Of a DNA stretch of 64,000 bases, positions 12,901-24,343 are shown one piece after another (the stretch's first letter is position 1; the number at the start of each line of letters is the position of its first letter). The notes beneath the pieces were generated by a model. The model made no database searches, was not told where the DNA came from, and saw nothing but the letters and a program-made list of their open reading frames with translations. Both the position numbers and the translations under genes were made by a program. This DNA comes from Panonychus citri (Eukaryota > Arthropoda > Arachnida > Trombidiformes > Tetranychidae), in NCBI RefSeq assembly GCF_014898815.1, contig NW_026515468.1:1364001-1428000 (forward strand), read 5' to 3'.

Positions 12901-15900
12901 TGAAATATCAAGAGGTTGGGTTGAACTAGTTTACTTAATTGTTGATAGTTTATTTAACTATTCAAGTTTGTTTACTCTAATCAATGTTGTGTAATCGTTA
13001 ATCAGTTTGGTGCTCAATGGATCCTATTTTGTTTCAACCGGACTCTGATTAAGGTTATGCTGATTAATGTGTTACAATTAAACCTCACGCAATTAAACAT
13101 TTTATTACAATTAAATTTTTAGACTGATTCAGTGATTGATGATTACGTAAATATACTGACCTTAATTGTGTCATTTTAGAAAATCTTTTAATAGGATCAA
13201 TAGATTATCATCAAGTTAATTATTATATTTGATTTGATTCCATGTTTACTATTAGTTGGAAATATTGAAGTGAATCAAATACGATTGACAATTTATTGAT
13301 TAATTTATTAAGGATTTTAATTCTGTTAGATATAAACAATTAACCACTAGAATAACAGTTTAATTGTTTGGATATGATTTTGTTTTTATTCCTATCAAAT
13401 AATGGATTAGACAATTAACTTTTTTTTTCTCACTGTTGAAATGATGAATTAAACTTGAATAATTAATACAATTGGTTGATATCAAGTTAATTTAAACTAA
13501 TTGTTAGTTGAGTGTGTTCACTTCATCTGATTAAGGATAATCAATGCTGCAAAAATTAATTTAATTGTATAGTCTATGTGAATTCTGGTAACCGAATTAA
13601 ATTATTTACCTCAATTCCTCAAGTAATTTGATTATTATGATTAACATATTAATCTAAAAAGAAACACTAACATATAATTAAACTGATTGCGATTCAATTA
13701 TCTATTAAATAGACTGGATTTAAATCTAGATAAATTTGTATTCCTATTTGATTGAAATTATATTTGCTAAATGAAGTTCAAGACAATTAAAACTAATTGA
13801 AATTAAATTAAAGTATCGATTCAAATTCAGGATGAATATTCAAAAAGTTTATTTAAATTCTGATTTCATCTCATGTGTCTTCATGTAAAATCAGATTTAA
13901 GAAACATTATCATGAGAATATATAAAAAAAAACTATTACTTAGAAATAGCCTGAGGTCAAATACAATTGGAAATTGTGACAATTTGATTTGATTGACCTT
14001 TTCCCTTACAATTTGATCACAATTGTTGTAAATAGATGAGATAAATTGTCCCTCAGATTGATTGACAATTAGCTGTGATTGAAAAACTATTCATTGATTG
14101 TTGATCAAGTTAAAAATCAATGACGTGAATAAACTTGAATCAAATCAAATTGTTATCCAATGATAATGACAGTAATTGTTTTGAGTGATTTTCGGTTTTT
14201 TATCAACAATCAATTATGATTCACCAATTGATCACCAGTCATCTGTTTAACCTTTAATCAAGAGCTACAATTAATACATACCCTTGATTGGATTCTCAAT
14301 GGATACTGATTCTTTCCGCCACATTGGTACGAAAATGGTTATTTCTTTATGGCCTCGAGCTCTGAACCAATCGACACAGATTCTTAATCCTCGACATGAA
14401 AAATACTCTTTGTTACCATGACTATAAATTGGAATAGAAAATACGAGAAAAAGTTTAGATTCATTGACAATAAATTAAATTGGAAATAGATTAAAAATCA
14501 AATGATTAAAATAGAGGGAAAAATCACAAGAATTCAGAGTATTCAGTTAAAAACATGGTGAAAATCAACGATTGATATAATCATGTAGGCGATTCCTTCA
14601 TATAAACTTAATACAATTTCCAGTTAATCAATAAGCAATTTCAATTGTGATTAACTTTGCAAAGTATTAATTCCCAATAATAATAAAATATCATAACCAC
14701 AGTGTTAACTTATATTAACTTTTGTTCAGTGGATAAAATAAATCAAAGTGATTTAATCTTGTTAATCTCTTTCATTAATCCGATCAAAATATAAGAAATC
14801 GCCTTGTTTTCTGGTGTGTTGGTTAATTGAGGCCTAGAATTTGCCCTTTAACTTGTTGATACACATAACAAGGTAACAAGGTTTTTCTTGGTTAATTAAC
14901 AGAGTTAACGATTAATTTAATCACAATCAAAGTTTGTTTATGTATTCAGGATGTAAGTTAGATTATATTGATTACAAACCAATCAACAATTAACTATGAA
15001 AAATGCTCAATTTCAACCACACACTGAGTGATCTATGGGTTTAGCTGAATAAAATATTGAATCAATATTTTCCAATGTAAGTAAATTAGGGAAGAAGATG
15101 GTTAATCCACTTTCGAGCTTAAAATGATATGTTTTTTAAGAAGGTCCGTTAACCTTGGCTAAAATTTCCTTCTCTTTCACCATCATCATCTCCATAATCT
15201 TATAAACAACTGACCATCCATCTTTTAATCAGTTGTTATCCAAGGAGAAAAAAAAACTGACCAATTTCCGGGGAACCCACAGAGTCTCAGATGAACATGA
15301 ACAACCAGAAATCAGGGAAACTGAATTAATCGTGAGCTCACTTGCTATTTGTTTCTCATGTAATTGAAAAATATCAAAAGGTACACTGAGAAGAAGATGA
15401 TGAGGATGAAGATGAAGAAAAGATGAAGATGAAAAGTACACGGAGGATAAACTTAGACTCCTCCTTGGCAGTCTCAGTGGTTATGTTTTTAAGACGTTGA
15501 AGGTGAAGAAAAAAGTTCGAGAGTTTTTTTTTCTGGTTCGACGTCGACTTAACTTATATAAATATAAAGTGACCTGAAATTTTATCGTAGAAGAGGAAAT
15601 AACATTGAAACAATCATCAGAATCAAAGTCAACATAGAGAAAAGTTTTTTCCTTCGTGTTGAATATTCATCTTTTTTTGCCAACGTTGTTTCATCAACTT
15701 GTTGATTGTTCAATTAAATCAGTTAACTGATTCAAGTGACCTTTTGGAAACTTGGATTTAACACCAGATACAATCAAGTAGTGACCAATTTTAATTAAAA
15801 CAATTAAATAAAATGGTTTATTATATTGCAACGGTTTCATTTCTCCTTCTTTTAACAGGTAAGTCAAAAAAAGTTTAATTTGTTGATTGTGATTTAAATT

Positions 15901-18900
15901 AACTCGATTTGTCACTTTTCATTAGTTTGCTTAATTGTATTCGTTGTATATTGTTGAATGTTGCTTGTTGATATTTAGTTGCAGTTTTAATTAGATTAGA
16001 TTTTTAAATGTTAATCGAGTTAATTGCATGAGATTTTATTGTTAAATTAAATTGTCATGTTATGAGCAATCACTATGTTCTGTGGTCATTGTTGGTCATT
16101 GATTGTTTACAGTTGATGCTCTCGAACTGGACGAAATTACATATTTACCAAGCACGTACTGGCCGATGTTAAGGTATGCACCTTCATCATCTTCTCCGTC
16201 ATCATCACCATTATCATCAGCACGAGGGTTGAATGTGCCCTTCAAGAGACAAGGTATCATACCTGGACCCAGAGTGGGTCGTTCATTTGATTCAAATCAT
16301 TATTATCGTTATCATCCAAACGGTGTTTCAAATCAAAACGATAAACTGAATGAATATCCCAATGTTAATAATTATCACCCTGAGTTGCATGAAGTTTTAT
16401 CATCTTCTGGCTTCAATAGTCGAGGAAAAAGATCAATACGAGTCAATGATATTTCCTCATCTGCATCTCCCTCTGCATCCTCCTCATCACCTTCCTCACC
16501 TTCATCATTAACTGGATCTAACGTTGACATGAGTAACCTTGATGACACTTCGAGCTCAAACAGCATGGCGTTTTTTGCCCGGTCAGCTCGTCAATTGATT
16601 CCAGCACCAAGGGTCGGTCGATCGTCATCATTATCATCTTCACCTTTATCAAACAATTTAATATTTTCACCAATTCCTACATCATTATCAAAATCTAACC
16701 TTTTAACAGGCTTCAGTCATGCAGCAAGTACTTATAATCGAGGTGAAGATGAAATCAACGGTTACGAAACTGACCCACAAATAGTCAATGGTCAAGTTGG
16801 ACCTTTAGGAGCTCATGGATCGATTCAATTGATGGCGGTTCCAAGAGGATATTTAAATCCCCTTCTTGCTAGAGATTTATTCAAAAGAGTTGCCTTGACT
16901 CCGAGGATTGGACGATCATCTGAAGGATCATCATCATCAATTGGTTCTAATGGTTGGTTCGATGATGATGATTACTACAATCGAGTAATTAAATCATCAT
17001 TTACACCTCGAGTTGGCAGATCAGTTAACATAAATGGTGAAAAATCATCACTGAAAACTTCAAAATCTTAAATGAAAAACAAAAGTTTTTTCAATTTTCA
17101 TTATTAATCTTAATTCATTAATTTATTTGATTCATTCCTTTTAATTACCGTGTGTTCATTGATTATAATTAAACTATAAAGAGGTTTCCTTTTAAATCAT
17201 ATGTTTCAAGAAAAAAGCTTCAACAATAATCACAATTGAACCAATTTTGTTTTAATCATGATAAAATTGAAAGAAAGTATTAATATCAGAATCAATCATT
17301 TCATCGTAAAGTCAATGTAATAATTAAAATTAAGTAATAATAATGTTAACTTTTTATGTTAATTAAACAGAAATAAATTAATAAAATTACATTTTAAGTT
17401 CTCATCGTTGTTAATTAACTAATTGTAACCACAAAGTTAACAATTAAGTAAATTGGAGACAATGACAAGACGATATTAGATTGAAATGAATTAAACCTCC
17501 GAGGAAAGAGATGATTAATGAAATGATCTTGTTAATGATAATTAATTGTTGACCCAGATAATTATGATTGACCCAAAAATTATTGAAACAAATACAATGA
17601 TCCTAATTACAGAAATGGGTGTTTACCTGAGGCTTAATTGTATTATCATTATCCTTTCAACTGATTGAGTTTGCATCTTGATTTATAATCATGATTCATG
17701 ATCCTGATTCTGATTCAAAGAGAATCAGAGATTTGCAATTAGAAATTTTTAAATAAAAAATTAACTTGTTAACTAAATTAACTCATTCAATTTGTCGATT
17801 GGATTGTATTGATTACAATTAACAAGAAAATGGGAAGATTTTGTTCGTAATCAGGATCTTTTTCATGATTGATTTCAAAGTACAAAATTGATTAGATAAC
17901 TCATGCAGATTAAAAAGTTAATTGTTCCTGAAACAATTTAGTTAATTGCGAAGCTGATTGAGTTTGTCTGAGAAAGAGACAATGAGAGGTCAACAAGTTT
18001 TGATGGATTTAAATTATCATGAAGATAATAGTTGACATGATAAGGTATCCAAGGTGATGACAGATTTAATGGTCATCATGTTGATGATAAAATCTTAATT
18101 TGTGGTTGGGTGGACTGGTCAAGATGAAAGGTAAACGATAATGTAAGAGAATATTAAAAATCTCATCAAAGGACGTAGAAATTAGTGTTAGAATTGGATT
18201 GAAGGCACTTTAAGAAACTGATAGAGAGATGAAGAGGAAAGAGGAGGAGGAAGATGAAGATGAAGATGAAGATGAAGATGAAAGAAGTTAGAAAAGAGAC
18301 CAACCCGGATCTTTAGCCGGATACGAAATTACATAAAAAGCCATAACAAAAGGTTATGTCTCAGGCCAACGGGAAGCCCGTTGACGGGGTGATACAAAGA
18401 GATGTCCAGCCAAGGCCACAATCCAACTTCCACCCTCAACAATAACACGTTTTCATGGTGGTCATTTGATTGACTGCTCTCGATTCTGTTAGCATCTCAA
18501 CTGACCATTAGATTAAATTATCTTTTTGTTTTCCAAGTTATGTGATAATTGTGTTTACTACTTTCTATTAAATCAATTAGTAAATTGTTATAATTGAGTT
18601 TAACAAAAATGATGAAATGATTATTATATAAGAAAATAACCTAAGGGGCTAATTGGTCATTAAGTTAATGTTAGTAGTAGTTGATAGGTTTCTAACATTA
18701 GCTGCTAATTGTTAACAATTAACAATAAGAACGATATTAATCATTAAATGTTTAATTGCAATGAATGGAAAAGCAAAGATTACCAATTATAATCTTATTA
18801 AGCTAATAATGTAAATTGAATGGTTCTAATTATGATTATATAAATTTCTTTGCGATTAAAATTAACAATTTTAATTGTTGGTGCTAATCAGAGACAATGA

Positions 18901-20843
18901 ATTAGTTATATAACTTTGAGTGATAAAAATATTGAAATTGAAGAGATTAATAAAATAATGATAAAAATTGTTACCCTATTTTCATATTGACTTATTGATT
19001 TATTAATTGTTACTAATCAATCACTAATCATGGAAAACATCAATGAACAAAGATTACAATTAGTTGATTATCAGATAATTGAAAAGTTGACAATAAAGTC
19101 CGGGTTCGTTGGAAATATTATTAATACGTCATCCTGAATTGCGATAATCATGGTACTTAAAACCATTCTCACTCTCATGGTCATCATGCTTATCATCCCA
19201 CGCTCATCTTCATCAAAATCCTAATGAAACCCGGATATGAATTATTATGTAATCGAGAGATTATTATTCATGGTAATAAAATTTGGGCAATTAACAAGAA
19301 ACACTGAGAAATATGATGATTTACAACTGATTCATTTGATTTCTAATTAGATAATTGGTTAATTGTACTTACCTCATGGCGACATTACAACCATCAATGA
19401 CTATTGGTCTTAAATTGCCACTACAATCAATGTTATCACAGAGACGATGATGAGGGACATCCGATGAGTGGACATCACAAAGGTGAGTAAATGGATGAGA
19501 ATGAGAATAAGTTTCATGATTGGCACTAATACTATTGACAGGAGAGTAAATTGGATTGGAATTGGTCTTGGTTACACTTGGTAATCCACTTGCTCCCAAT
19601 TTGATTAATTCCTCAAGTAGTTCATTCTGGGCAGCGAAAGGACCGACCTTGACCAAAGCCATTTGAACCTGAGATTCAGTGTAACCCAATTTCAGGCCAA
19701 ATTCAACTCGAGAGTTGTAATTTGAATCATCGATAATTGGATCATCACTTAAACTTGAGACTTCATCTTTAACTAGAGATGAGGTTGATGATGAGGATAA
19801 AGTTGAACTTAAAGGTTGTTGTTGATTGAACACTTCGACCGATGTCGGTGTTGTCCTTTTAACGGTCACATAATCACGATACTCGGCGGCCAGAGTATCA
19901 GAAACTGTTCGAGAAACTTCATCATGGTCACCATCGAATCCCATGGTTACCTGAAGAGATGAAACCAAATAATTCAAATATTGATTACTAGAGTATCCAA
20001 CCATAATGATAAGAGAACAAAAAAATCCACAATTTATCAATTAATCAACAATCAAAGAGGAAGAAATTAAAGTCCAATAAATGGAAACTTGAAGATAAAA
20101 CAAAATAGTCACAACAATTTACACTTTGAGCTTATGATTAGAATTGTAAATGATTCACAATAAAATCAACTGATTTCTAAGGTAATTCACAGATATAATG
20201 ACAGAATAATCCAATCACGAGAAAACTGAATCATCAGAACTTTTAATTTTAATCTCAAGTTGGTTAGTTGATCGGAAGAGGATTAAAATCGAGGAGAAAA
20301 GCTTAGTGTTTATGGAGAAGTAAAAAAAAGAGAAAACTAATTGTAAAGATCAATTAAATCAATCGACAATGATAACAGTTTTTTACATTAATTGTGTTAT
20401 TGTTGTTCACTGATGTTAATTGTTGCTTGTGATTAGAGGATCGGGTTGATCAATGAAGGTGAAAGCCTGTTAACCAGCATCAACATCATTTCTCAATGAA
20501 ATGATTGGTGGTTTTTGCTATTCTTTGACTAAACGAGAGAAAGAGTTTCAAGAAATTGAGTAATCAGTAAACATGATGATGGAAACTAATCAAGGTCCAA
20601 TAAGAGACAAGTTTAACTAAATCAGGTCAAAAGAAGGTTGGTTAATTTGGTTGATTTGAAATTAGAGAAATGAAAAATCAACAGTAAACAAGAATAAGCA
20701 AATTCATGTAAACATATGAGAGAGCAGAAAACCCATCACTTTGATTACGAATCAAGATTAAGATGATTATCCAAGTAGATAATTAGTGTTTTGATGGTTA
20801 GAGTTGAAAGGAATAGTTAATTAATTACCTTTAAATCGTCCAT
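9999..20843 (-). CDS. Regnase / ZC3H12-family endoribonuclease
   Basis: Four exons (20829-20843, 19373-19950, 14282-14421, 9999-11761) join in phase to 831 residues. Order: a UBA-like segment (EFGLKLGYTESQVQMALVK); a PIN-like NYN nuclease domain starting VIDGCNVAMS-HGNKE, with FSCRG, VFVPMWRKES, VFTPSR and SNDNYRDL; the ERLLMYSFVNDRFMPPDDPL block; a CCCH finger (CPYGKKCTYGNKCKYYH); a long Gln/Asn/Ser-rich tail; and a conserved C-terminal helix region. Regnases cleave stem-loops in mRNA 3' UTRs, limiting immune and stress transcripts. The predicted catalytic Asp of VIDG is present. A five-codon first exon (M-D-D-L-K) splices in frame; an internal ATG at 19944 is an alternative start. The intron between 14421 and 19373 carries the CAPA gene on the other strand. 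The paralogue (ZC3H12A-D) cannot be assigned. Confidence 0.92.
10400..10455. repeat. Poly-Gln coding GTT/TTG triplet tract in Regnase
   Basis: A CAA-rich tract on the coding strand gives runs of Gln in the low-complexity tail of Regnase, continuing as a shorter Gln/Leu run to about 10460. Confidence 0.85.
10950..11018. repeat. Poly-Asn coding triplet tract in Regnase
   Basis: AAT/AAC-rich triplets encode an Asn-rich run in the Regnase tail. The opposite strand reads as poly-Leu and is a shadow frame. Confidence 0.85.
11762..14281 (-). other. Regnase intron, no gene seen
   Basis: AT-rich intron sequence between the exon ending at 14282 and the last exon. It has a short acidic GATGAA microsatellite near 12832-12855. 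No coding island was identified. Confidence 0.6.
14422..15812. other. Regnase intron upstream of CAPA
   Basis: Likely contains the CAPA promoter and 5' leader. A TATATAAATATAAA stretch near 15555-15568 is a possible TATA-like element about 245 bp upstream of the CAPA ATG. Otherwise AT-rich with no exon seen. Confidence 0.4.
15813..17071 (+). CDS. capa: CAPA neuropeptide precursor (periviscerokinins)
   Basis: Exon 1 (15813-15858) encodes a signal peptide (MVYYIATVSFLLLLT), and exon 2 (16113-17071) joins through ACAG|GTAAGT and TTTACAG, giving 334 residues. Four amidation-ready peptides end in PRV-GR or PRI-GR: QGIIPGPRV (after KR), QLIPAPRV (after a single Arg), VALTPRI (after KR) and SSFTPRV (after a single Lys). 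The Gly supplies the C-terminal amide. The spacers are Ser-rich. Such PRV-amides act on CAPA receptors and regulate water balance in arthropods. No WFGPRL-type tryptopyrokinin and no other pyrokinin is present. The gene lies wholly inside a Regnase intron on the opposite strand. The smaller cleavage products and the monobasic processing are inferred. Confidence 0.92.
17072..19372. other. Regnase intron downstream of CAPA
   Basis: CAPA 3' UTR followed by AT-rich intron. It holds a GATGAA microsatellite at about 18252-18283 and, just after it, the hairpin-bearing GC-richer island listed separately. Confidence 0.5.
18300..18440. other. GC-richer intronic island with two adjacent hairpins
   Basis: Within the AT-rich intron, this stretch has two back-to-back perfect stems: CATAAC/GTTATG (18342-18347 with 18353-18358, 5-nt loop) and CAACGGG/CCCGTTG (18367-18373 with 18377-18383, 3-nt loop). 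A CCGGAT word is repeated at about 18305 and 18317. It is not tRNA-like and has no long reading frame. It could be a structured RNA, an enhancer or chance. Confidence 0.35.
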
Positions 20844-21568
20844 TCTCGTTAATCGCTGTTCGCAATTGAAAAGAACCAAAAAACAACAACAATAACAAAT
20901 CCAAAGGGTAGAGACAATCACTTGATCCTTTTGACTTCAATCAACATGGACCAGAGTTTAATCAACATGATGGACACAGGAGATGATTAATTAACTACCA
21001 ACAAAGTGAAAAATTGTACATGAGAAAATGTTGACAAATACTAATTGTACCCAATAGATTATTGGAATACATTATCATTCGGAGAGTCAGTTGACACTTA
21101 CAATTCACTTCACTTCACTTTCAACAACAAGAGAAAAGGAAACAAATCATTGGATAGCAATCACGAAGGCGCCAAAAATTAAATTCGAAAATGAACAAAA
21201 CTCTTTTTTCTTTTTCGTTTGATTTTCGTTTTTGGGTTTGGGTTGATTTCTTTTTTCGCTCTCATCTTATTTACTTACATTGTGGATGTTTAATGGTGAA
21301 CGTTGATTCTGTTGATGGAAAAGAGACAACATTGGATTACAATTAAAACACTTGAGGGTAAACACTTGATTCGTTTTTATGATCGTTTATCTTTCACATT
21401 CCTCTTACTCTTTGGTGGCGTTTATTTAATTTAGCACCGATTAGATTAAACCATTGGCGATGAAGGTGAAAGTATCAACATGATCTTCATCACGATTGAT
21501 CAGGAGGCCGAAAAAATGGTTTGACCAACAGTTGATTCCTGGTTTTTTCCCTCTTTGGATAGTTAGTT

Positions 21569-21610
<42 letters not shown>

Positions 21611-22635
21611 TTTCTTGGTGCCAAAAGCTAGTTGAAGGAGAGTAAAGGAGATCGAATCTGGGTTGGACTGGCCCAACATCCTATTGTTGCAAAGATGAAG
21701 ATAAACCTGTTTAAGTTAATTGTGTATCTCACTTCAATTCTAAGGCAACTCTGCATCCTTCTCACTCTTCTCACTCTTCTCACTCATTATCATCATCTTC
21801 TCTCATCATCTAACTTTCATTTCTTTCAATCCTTATCCATCTATTTCTCTATCAACTTCTCCCTCTTTCTCTTCTTCTAATCCACAATTCATCTTCTCTC
21901 CTTCACAGGCCAGTGTTCGGATTCTTGGGCTTCTGTTGCTCTTCATCCCGTTTACTGTTAATACGCTTTCAGCTTCTTCATGTTTTGATTGCTGGTTTGC
22001 TGAATTATAGTTGATCCTCCAGAAGAGAACTAATAACAAACTGGCTTAGTTCTCTCTCTCTCTCTCTCTCATCATACTTTTTACCTCATCAACCAATCAA
22101 ATGGATAATCAACTGACCCTTGGCCGATTCTCCTGAAATAAATAATGATTATTCTCTTAATGATAGTAACCGCCTTCGAAAAACTTTCCTTTTCTTACTC
22201 TTAACCTTCATCTCTTTTCCGTATCTTCATATTATTCTGGGATTGACTGAATTTCCATTTTCTATTCTAGAGAAGAAGATTAATCAAATCGAGCTAATCT
22301 TCTCAAATGGCTTCTTATTTCAGCGAGCACTTAATCACGAGTTAATCATCGTTTTAAATTCTAATTTTGTTTCTCCATTAGAACTTTAAAACAGTAATTT
22401 CAGTCGATTGGTTTTTCAAATTTTCCAATGAATTTCCAATGATTAATTTTGGTGAACATCAAAAAGATCAATTCAAAGTTCATTTAATCATCTTCACTGA
22501 TTTCCTAAAGTCGATACATTTGGTTATTTGTTCAAAATAAATCAAAGCGTTTAGATTGTTGAACAATAATCATTAAGGGCTAACAGGGAATCAGCTTCCA
22601 TGAATCAATTGTTGATGTTTTCTCATGATCATGAC
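20844..22635. other. Regnase upstream / TMEM231 downstream region
   Basis: Probably holds the Regnase 5' leader and promoter and the TMEM231 3' UTR. Two CT microsatellites (21571-21608 and 22051-22070) lie here. Several open frames of 60-90 codons on either strand lack coding composition or an ATG start and were rejected. Confidence 0.45.
21571..21608. repeat. (CT)19 microsatellite
   Basis: Uninterrupted CT run. A shorter (TC)10 run lies at 22051-22070. Confidence 0.95.
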
Positions 22636-23779
22636 TCAATCACCGTGTGATTTAGTTTCAGTAATCACCATTGTGCTCGTAATTTGATTGTGGAAAACAA
22701 ACAATCGGATTTTCTGGATTATCCAATAAACCACAATATAAATGGAAAAGTACTGAATCCAAGCCCATTTGATTGTATTCCAAAAGCCTGGAGTGTAATG
22801 GAACAGATCATCAGAATAGTTCAAATTAACGTCGATTGTGAACTTATTTTCTCCACGATTCGAACCATCAGTCCAAAGATATAAACTGTTGGATTTCATG
22901 GATGTGGAAACTAAATTAGGATAAAAAAAATAGACCAACAATCAATTAAAGTCATTTATCAACATTCAACAACTCACAAATTTGTGATTGACTCGCTGTC
23001 AACATTTTGTCAATACTTGATTGTATCAGATCATTTGAATCGGTGTAATCAAAGATAGAGTTTGATTTAAATAGTAATTTATGATTTGGTAAAGGTAATT
23101 TCTGATTGAACTTAATGTCCCCAACAATTGACAATTTAGATGCTTGATTATCAGTAAATGATTCCAAGATAATTTGAGAGTCCATTTTCAAATCGATGTT
23201 CACCTTTTAAGAAAACAAAATACAATTAAGCTACTGATTAACACTAAATAACAATTAAATTTACCTTCAATTCGTATGTGAAAAACAGGATTAACTTAAT
23301 TGATGAAATCTTCTCCTTCTCCTCTAATGGTAACACTAATTGCATTGTTAATTTATCATAATTTCCATCGAGATCTAAATCATCTTCATGATTCTTTCCA
23401 TTGAATTAAAAAAGGTCATATTATAATCGGTAGTGAAAACATTCCGTTACGAACTCACCGTTATGAATGGCACTCGAATCATTTTCTGGTCTAATTGGTT
23501 ATTAAATTGTGGAAAACTGGTCCAGACGATTTGATCACTCGGAATTGTTGTCATGTTTCTCAGTTTAATCAACATGATACAATCGTATTTGAAATGAATC
23601 TCAGGCTTTTCCCAGAAATAATCGACCTTTTTCCAGAGACCATCCGTTTGGTAAACGATTATCCATGGATAGAGTATGTTGATTATCCATGAGATTAATG
23701 TGAACAAAGTGGCTTGAGACAATATAGATGATTTGTAGTTAACAATTAAAGGTCTAGAAAAGAGAGTGATTAAAGACAT
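22636..23779 (-). CDS. TMEM231: TMEM231, ciliary transition-zone membrane protein
   Basis: Four exons (23459-23779, 23265-23393, 22978-23203, 22636-22910) join in phase to 316 residues, matching the human length. The N-terminus (MSLITLFSRPLIVNYKSS then ATLFTLISW) aligns with the first membrane segment of TMEM231. The motifs VWTSFPQFNNQL and RVPFIT follow. The C-terminus (YTPGFWNTIKWAWIQYFSIY, then IRLFVFHNQITST) matches the conserved second membrane segment and tail. TMEM231 is part of the MKS/B9 module at the ciliary transition zone and controls entry of membrane proteins. In an arthropod its likely place is the ciliated sensory neuron. It lies 3' of the GT49 glycosyltransferase, on the same strand. 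Confidence 0.93.
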
Positions 23780-23845
23780 TGTATTAATTGTTTTTCTTTC
23801 GATTGGGTTTGGACTTGGGTTTGTTTGGTTATCAACTCGTTGCCA

Positions 23846-24252
23846 ATGGTGATGATTGTGGACAAAGGTGAGACTTAATTGTTGTGATCAACTGATCAGT
23901 TTATTTTTCCATCATCATCTTCTCAGTTTCATAATCAGAAGACTTACTTTTAATGCTTCCATTCATTTTTCAATGACAATTTGTTAATTTTTTGTTTATC
24001 AATACAATTCACAAATTTAATGTGTGACGAAATGTTTTGATGAAATTACAAGATTTTCATATTGATTAGCATTTGAAATAGAAAAGAAAATATTTTTTAA
24101 CAATTTGGACGACAAACAAATTTACTTGTTTCATCGTATTGATTGAAGGAGAGTTTGGATTTAGTTTTCTGGTCACCTCTTAGAGCCAAGACTATGTGAA
24201 GTTCCGATCCACCAGTAACTTTGTAATCGGCGGCAGTTTTGTCATCATTCAT
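23846..24252 (-). repeat. Truncated copy of the NEDD8-CtIP(C) locus 3' half
   Basis: Bases 23846-24155 repeat 29577-29883 almost identically, apart from a CATCAT indel and scattered substitutions. Bases 24156-24252 repeat about 30474-30570, the NEDD8 part of the last exon. The roughly 590 bp between them at the full locus, which carry the CtIP-like domain and the first part of the 3' UTR, are absent here. Confidence 0.9.
24097..24252 (-). pseudogene. NEDD8 C-terminal fragment with LRGD
   Basis: An ATG at 24252-24250 opens 51 codons in the NEDD8 frame (NDDKTAADYKVTGG, then LHIVLALRGD, then QKTKSK) and runs into a novel tail ending FVCRPNC before TAA. The first two NEDD8 exons are missing, so the beta-grasp fold cannot form. 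The terminal di-glycine needed for conjugation is Gly-Asp. It sits directly 3' of the GT49 gene and may be transcribed in its 3' UTR. It is most likely a duplicated gene fragment. Confidence 0.8.
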
Positions 24253-24343
24253 GTACCTTTAAATGAGCAGAACGGTTTTCGGTGATAATCAAATCGTCTG
24301 ATTGTTGCTTAATGACGATGAATTCGATTAATTATCTATTAAC

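Noticed and set aside
15229..15441. 70-codon minus-strand frame in the Regnase intron
   Set aside because: Start is Ser/His low complexity and no partner exon in phase; Regnase phases join without it.
22120..22389. Plus-strand frame of about 89 codons
   Set aside because: No ATG at its start, no splice context and no recognisable domain.
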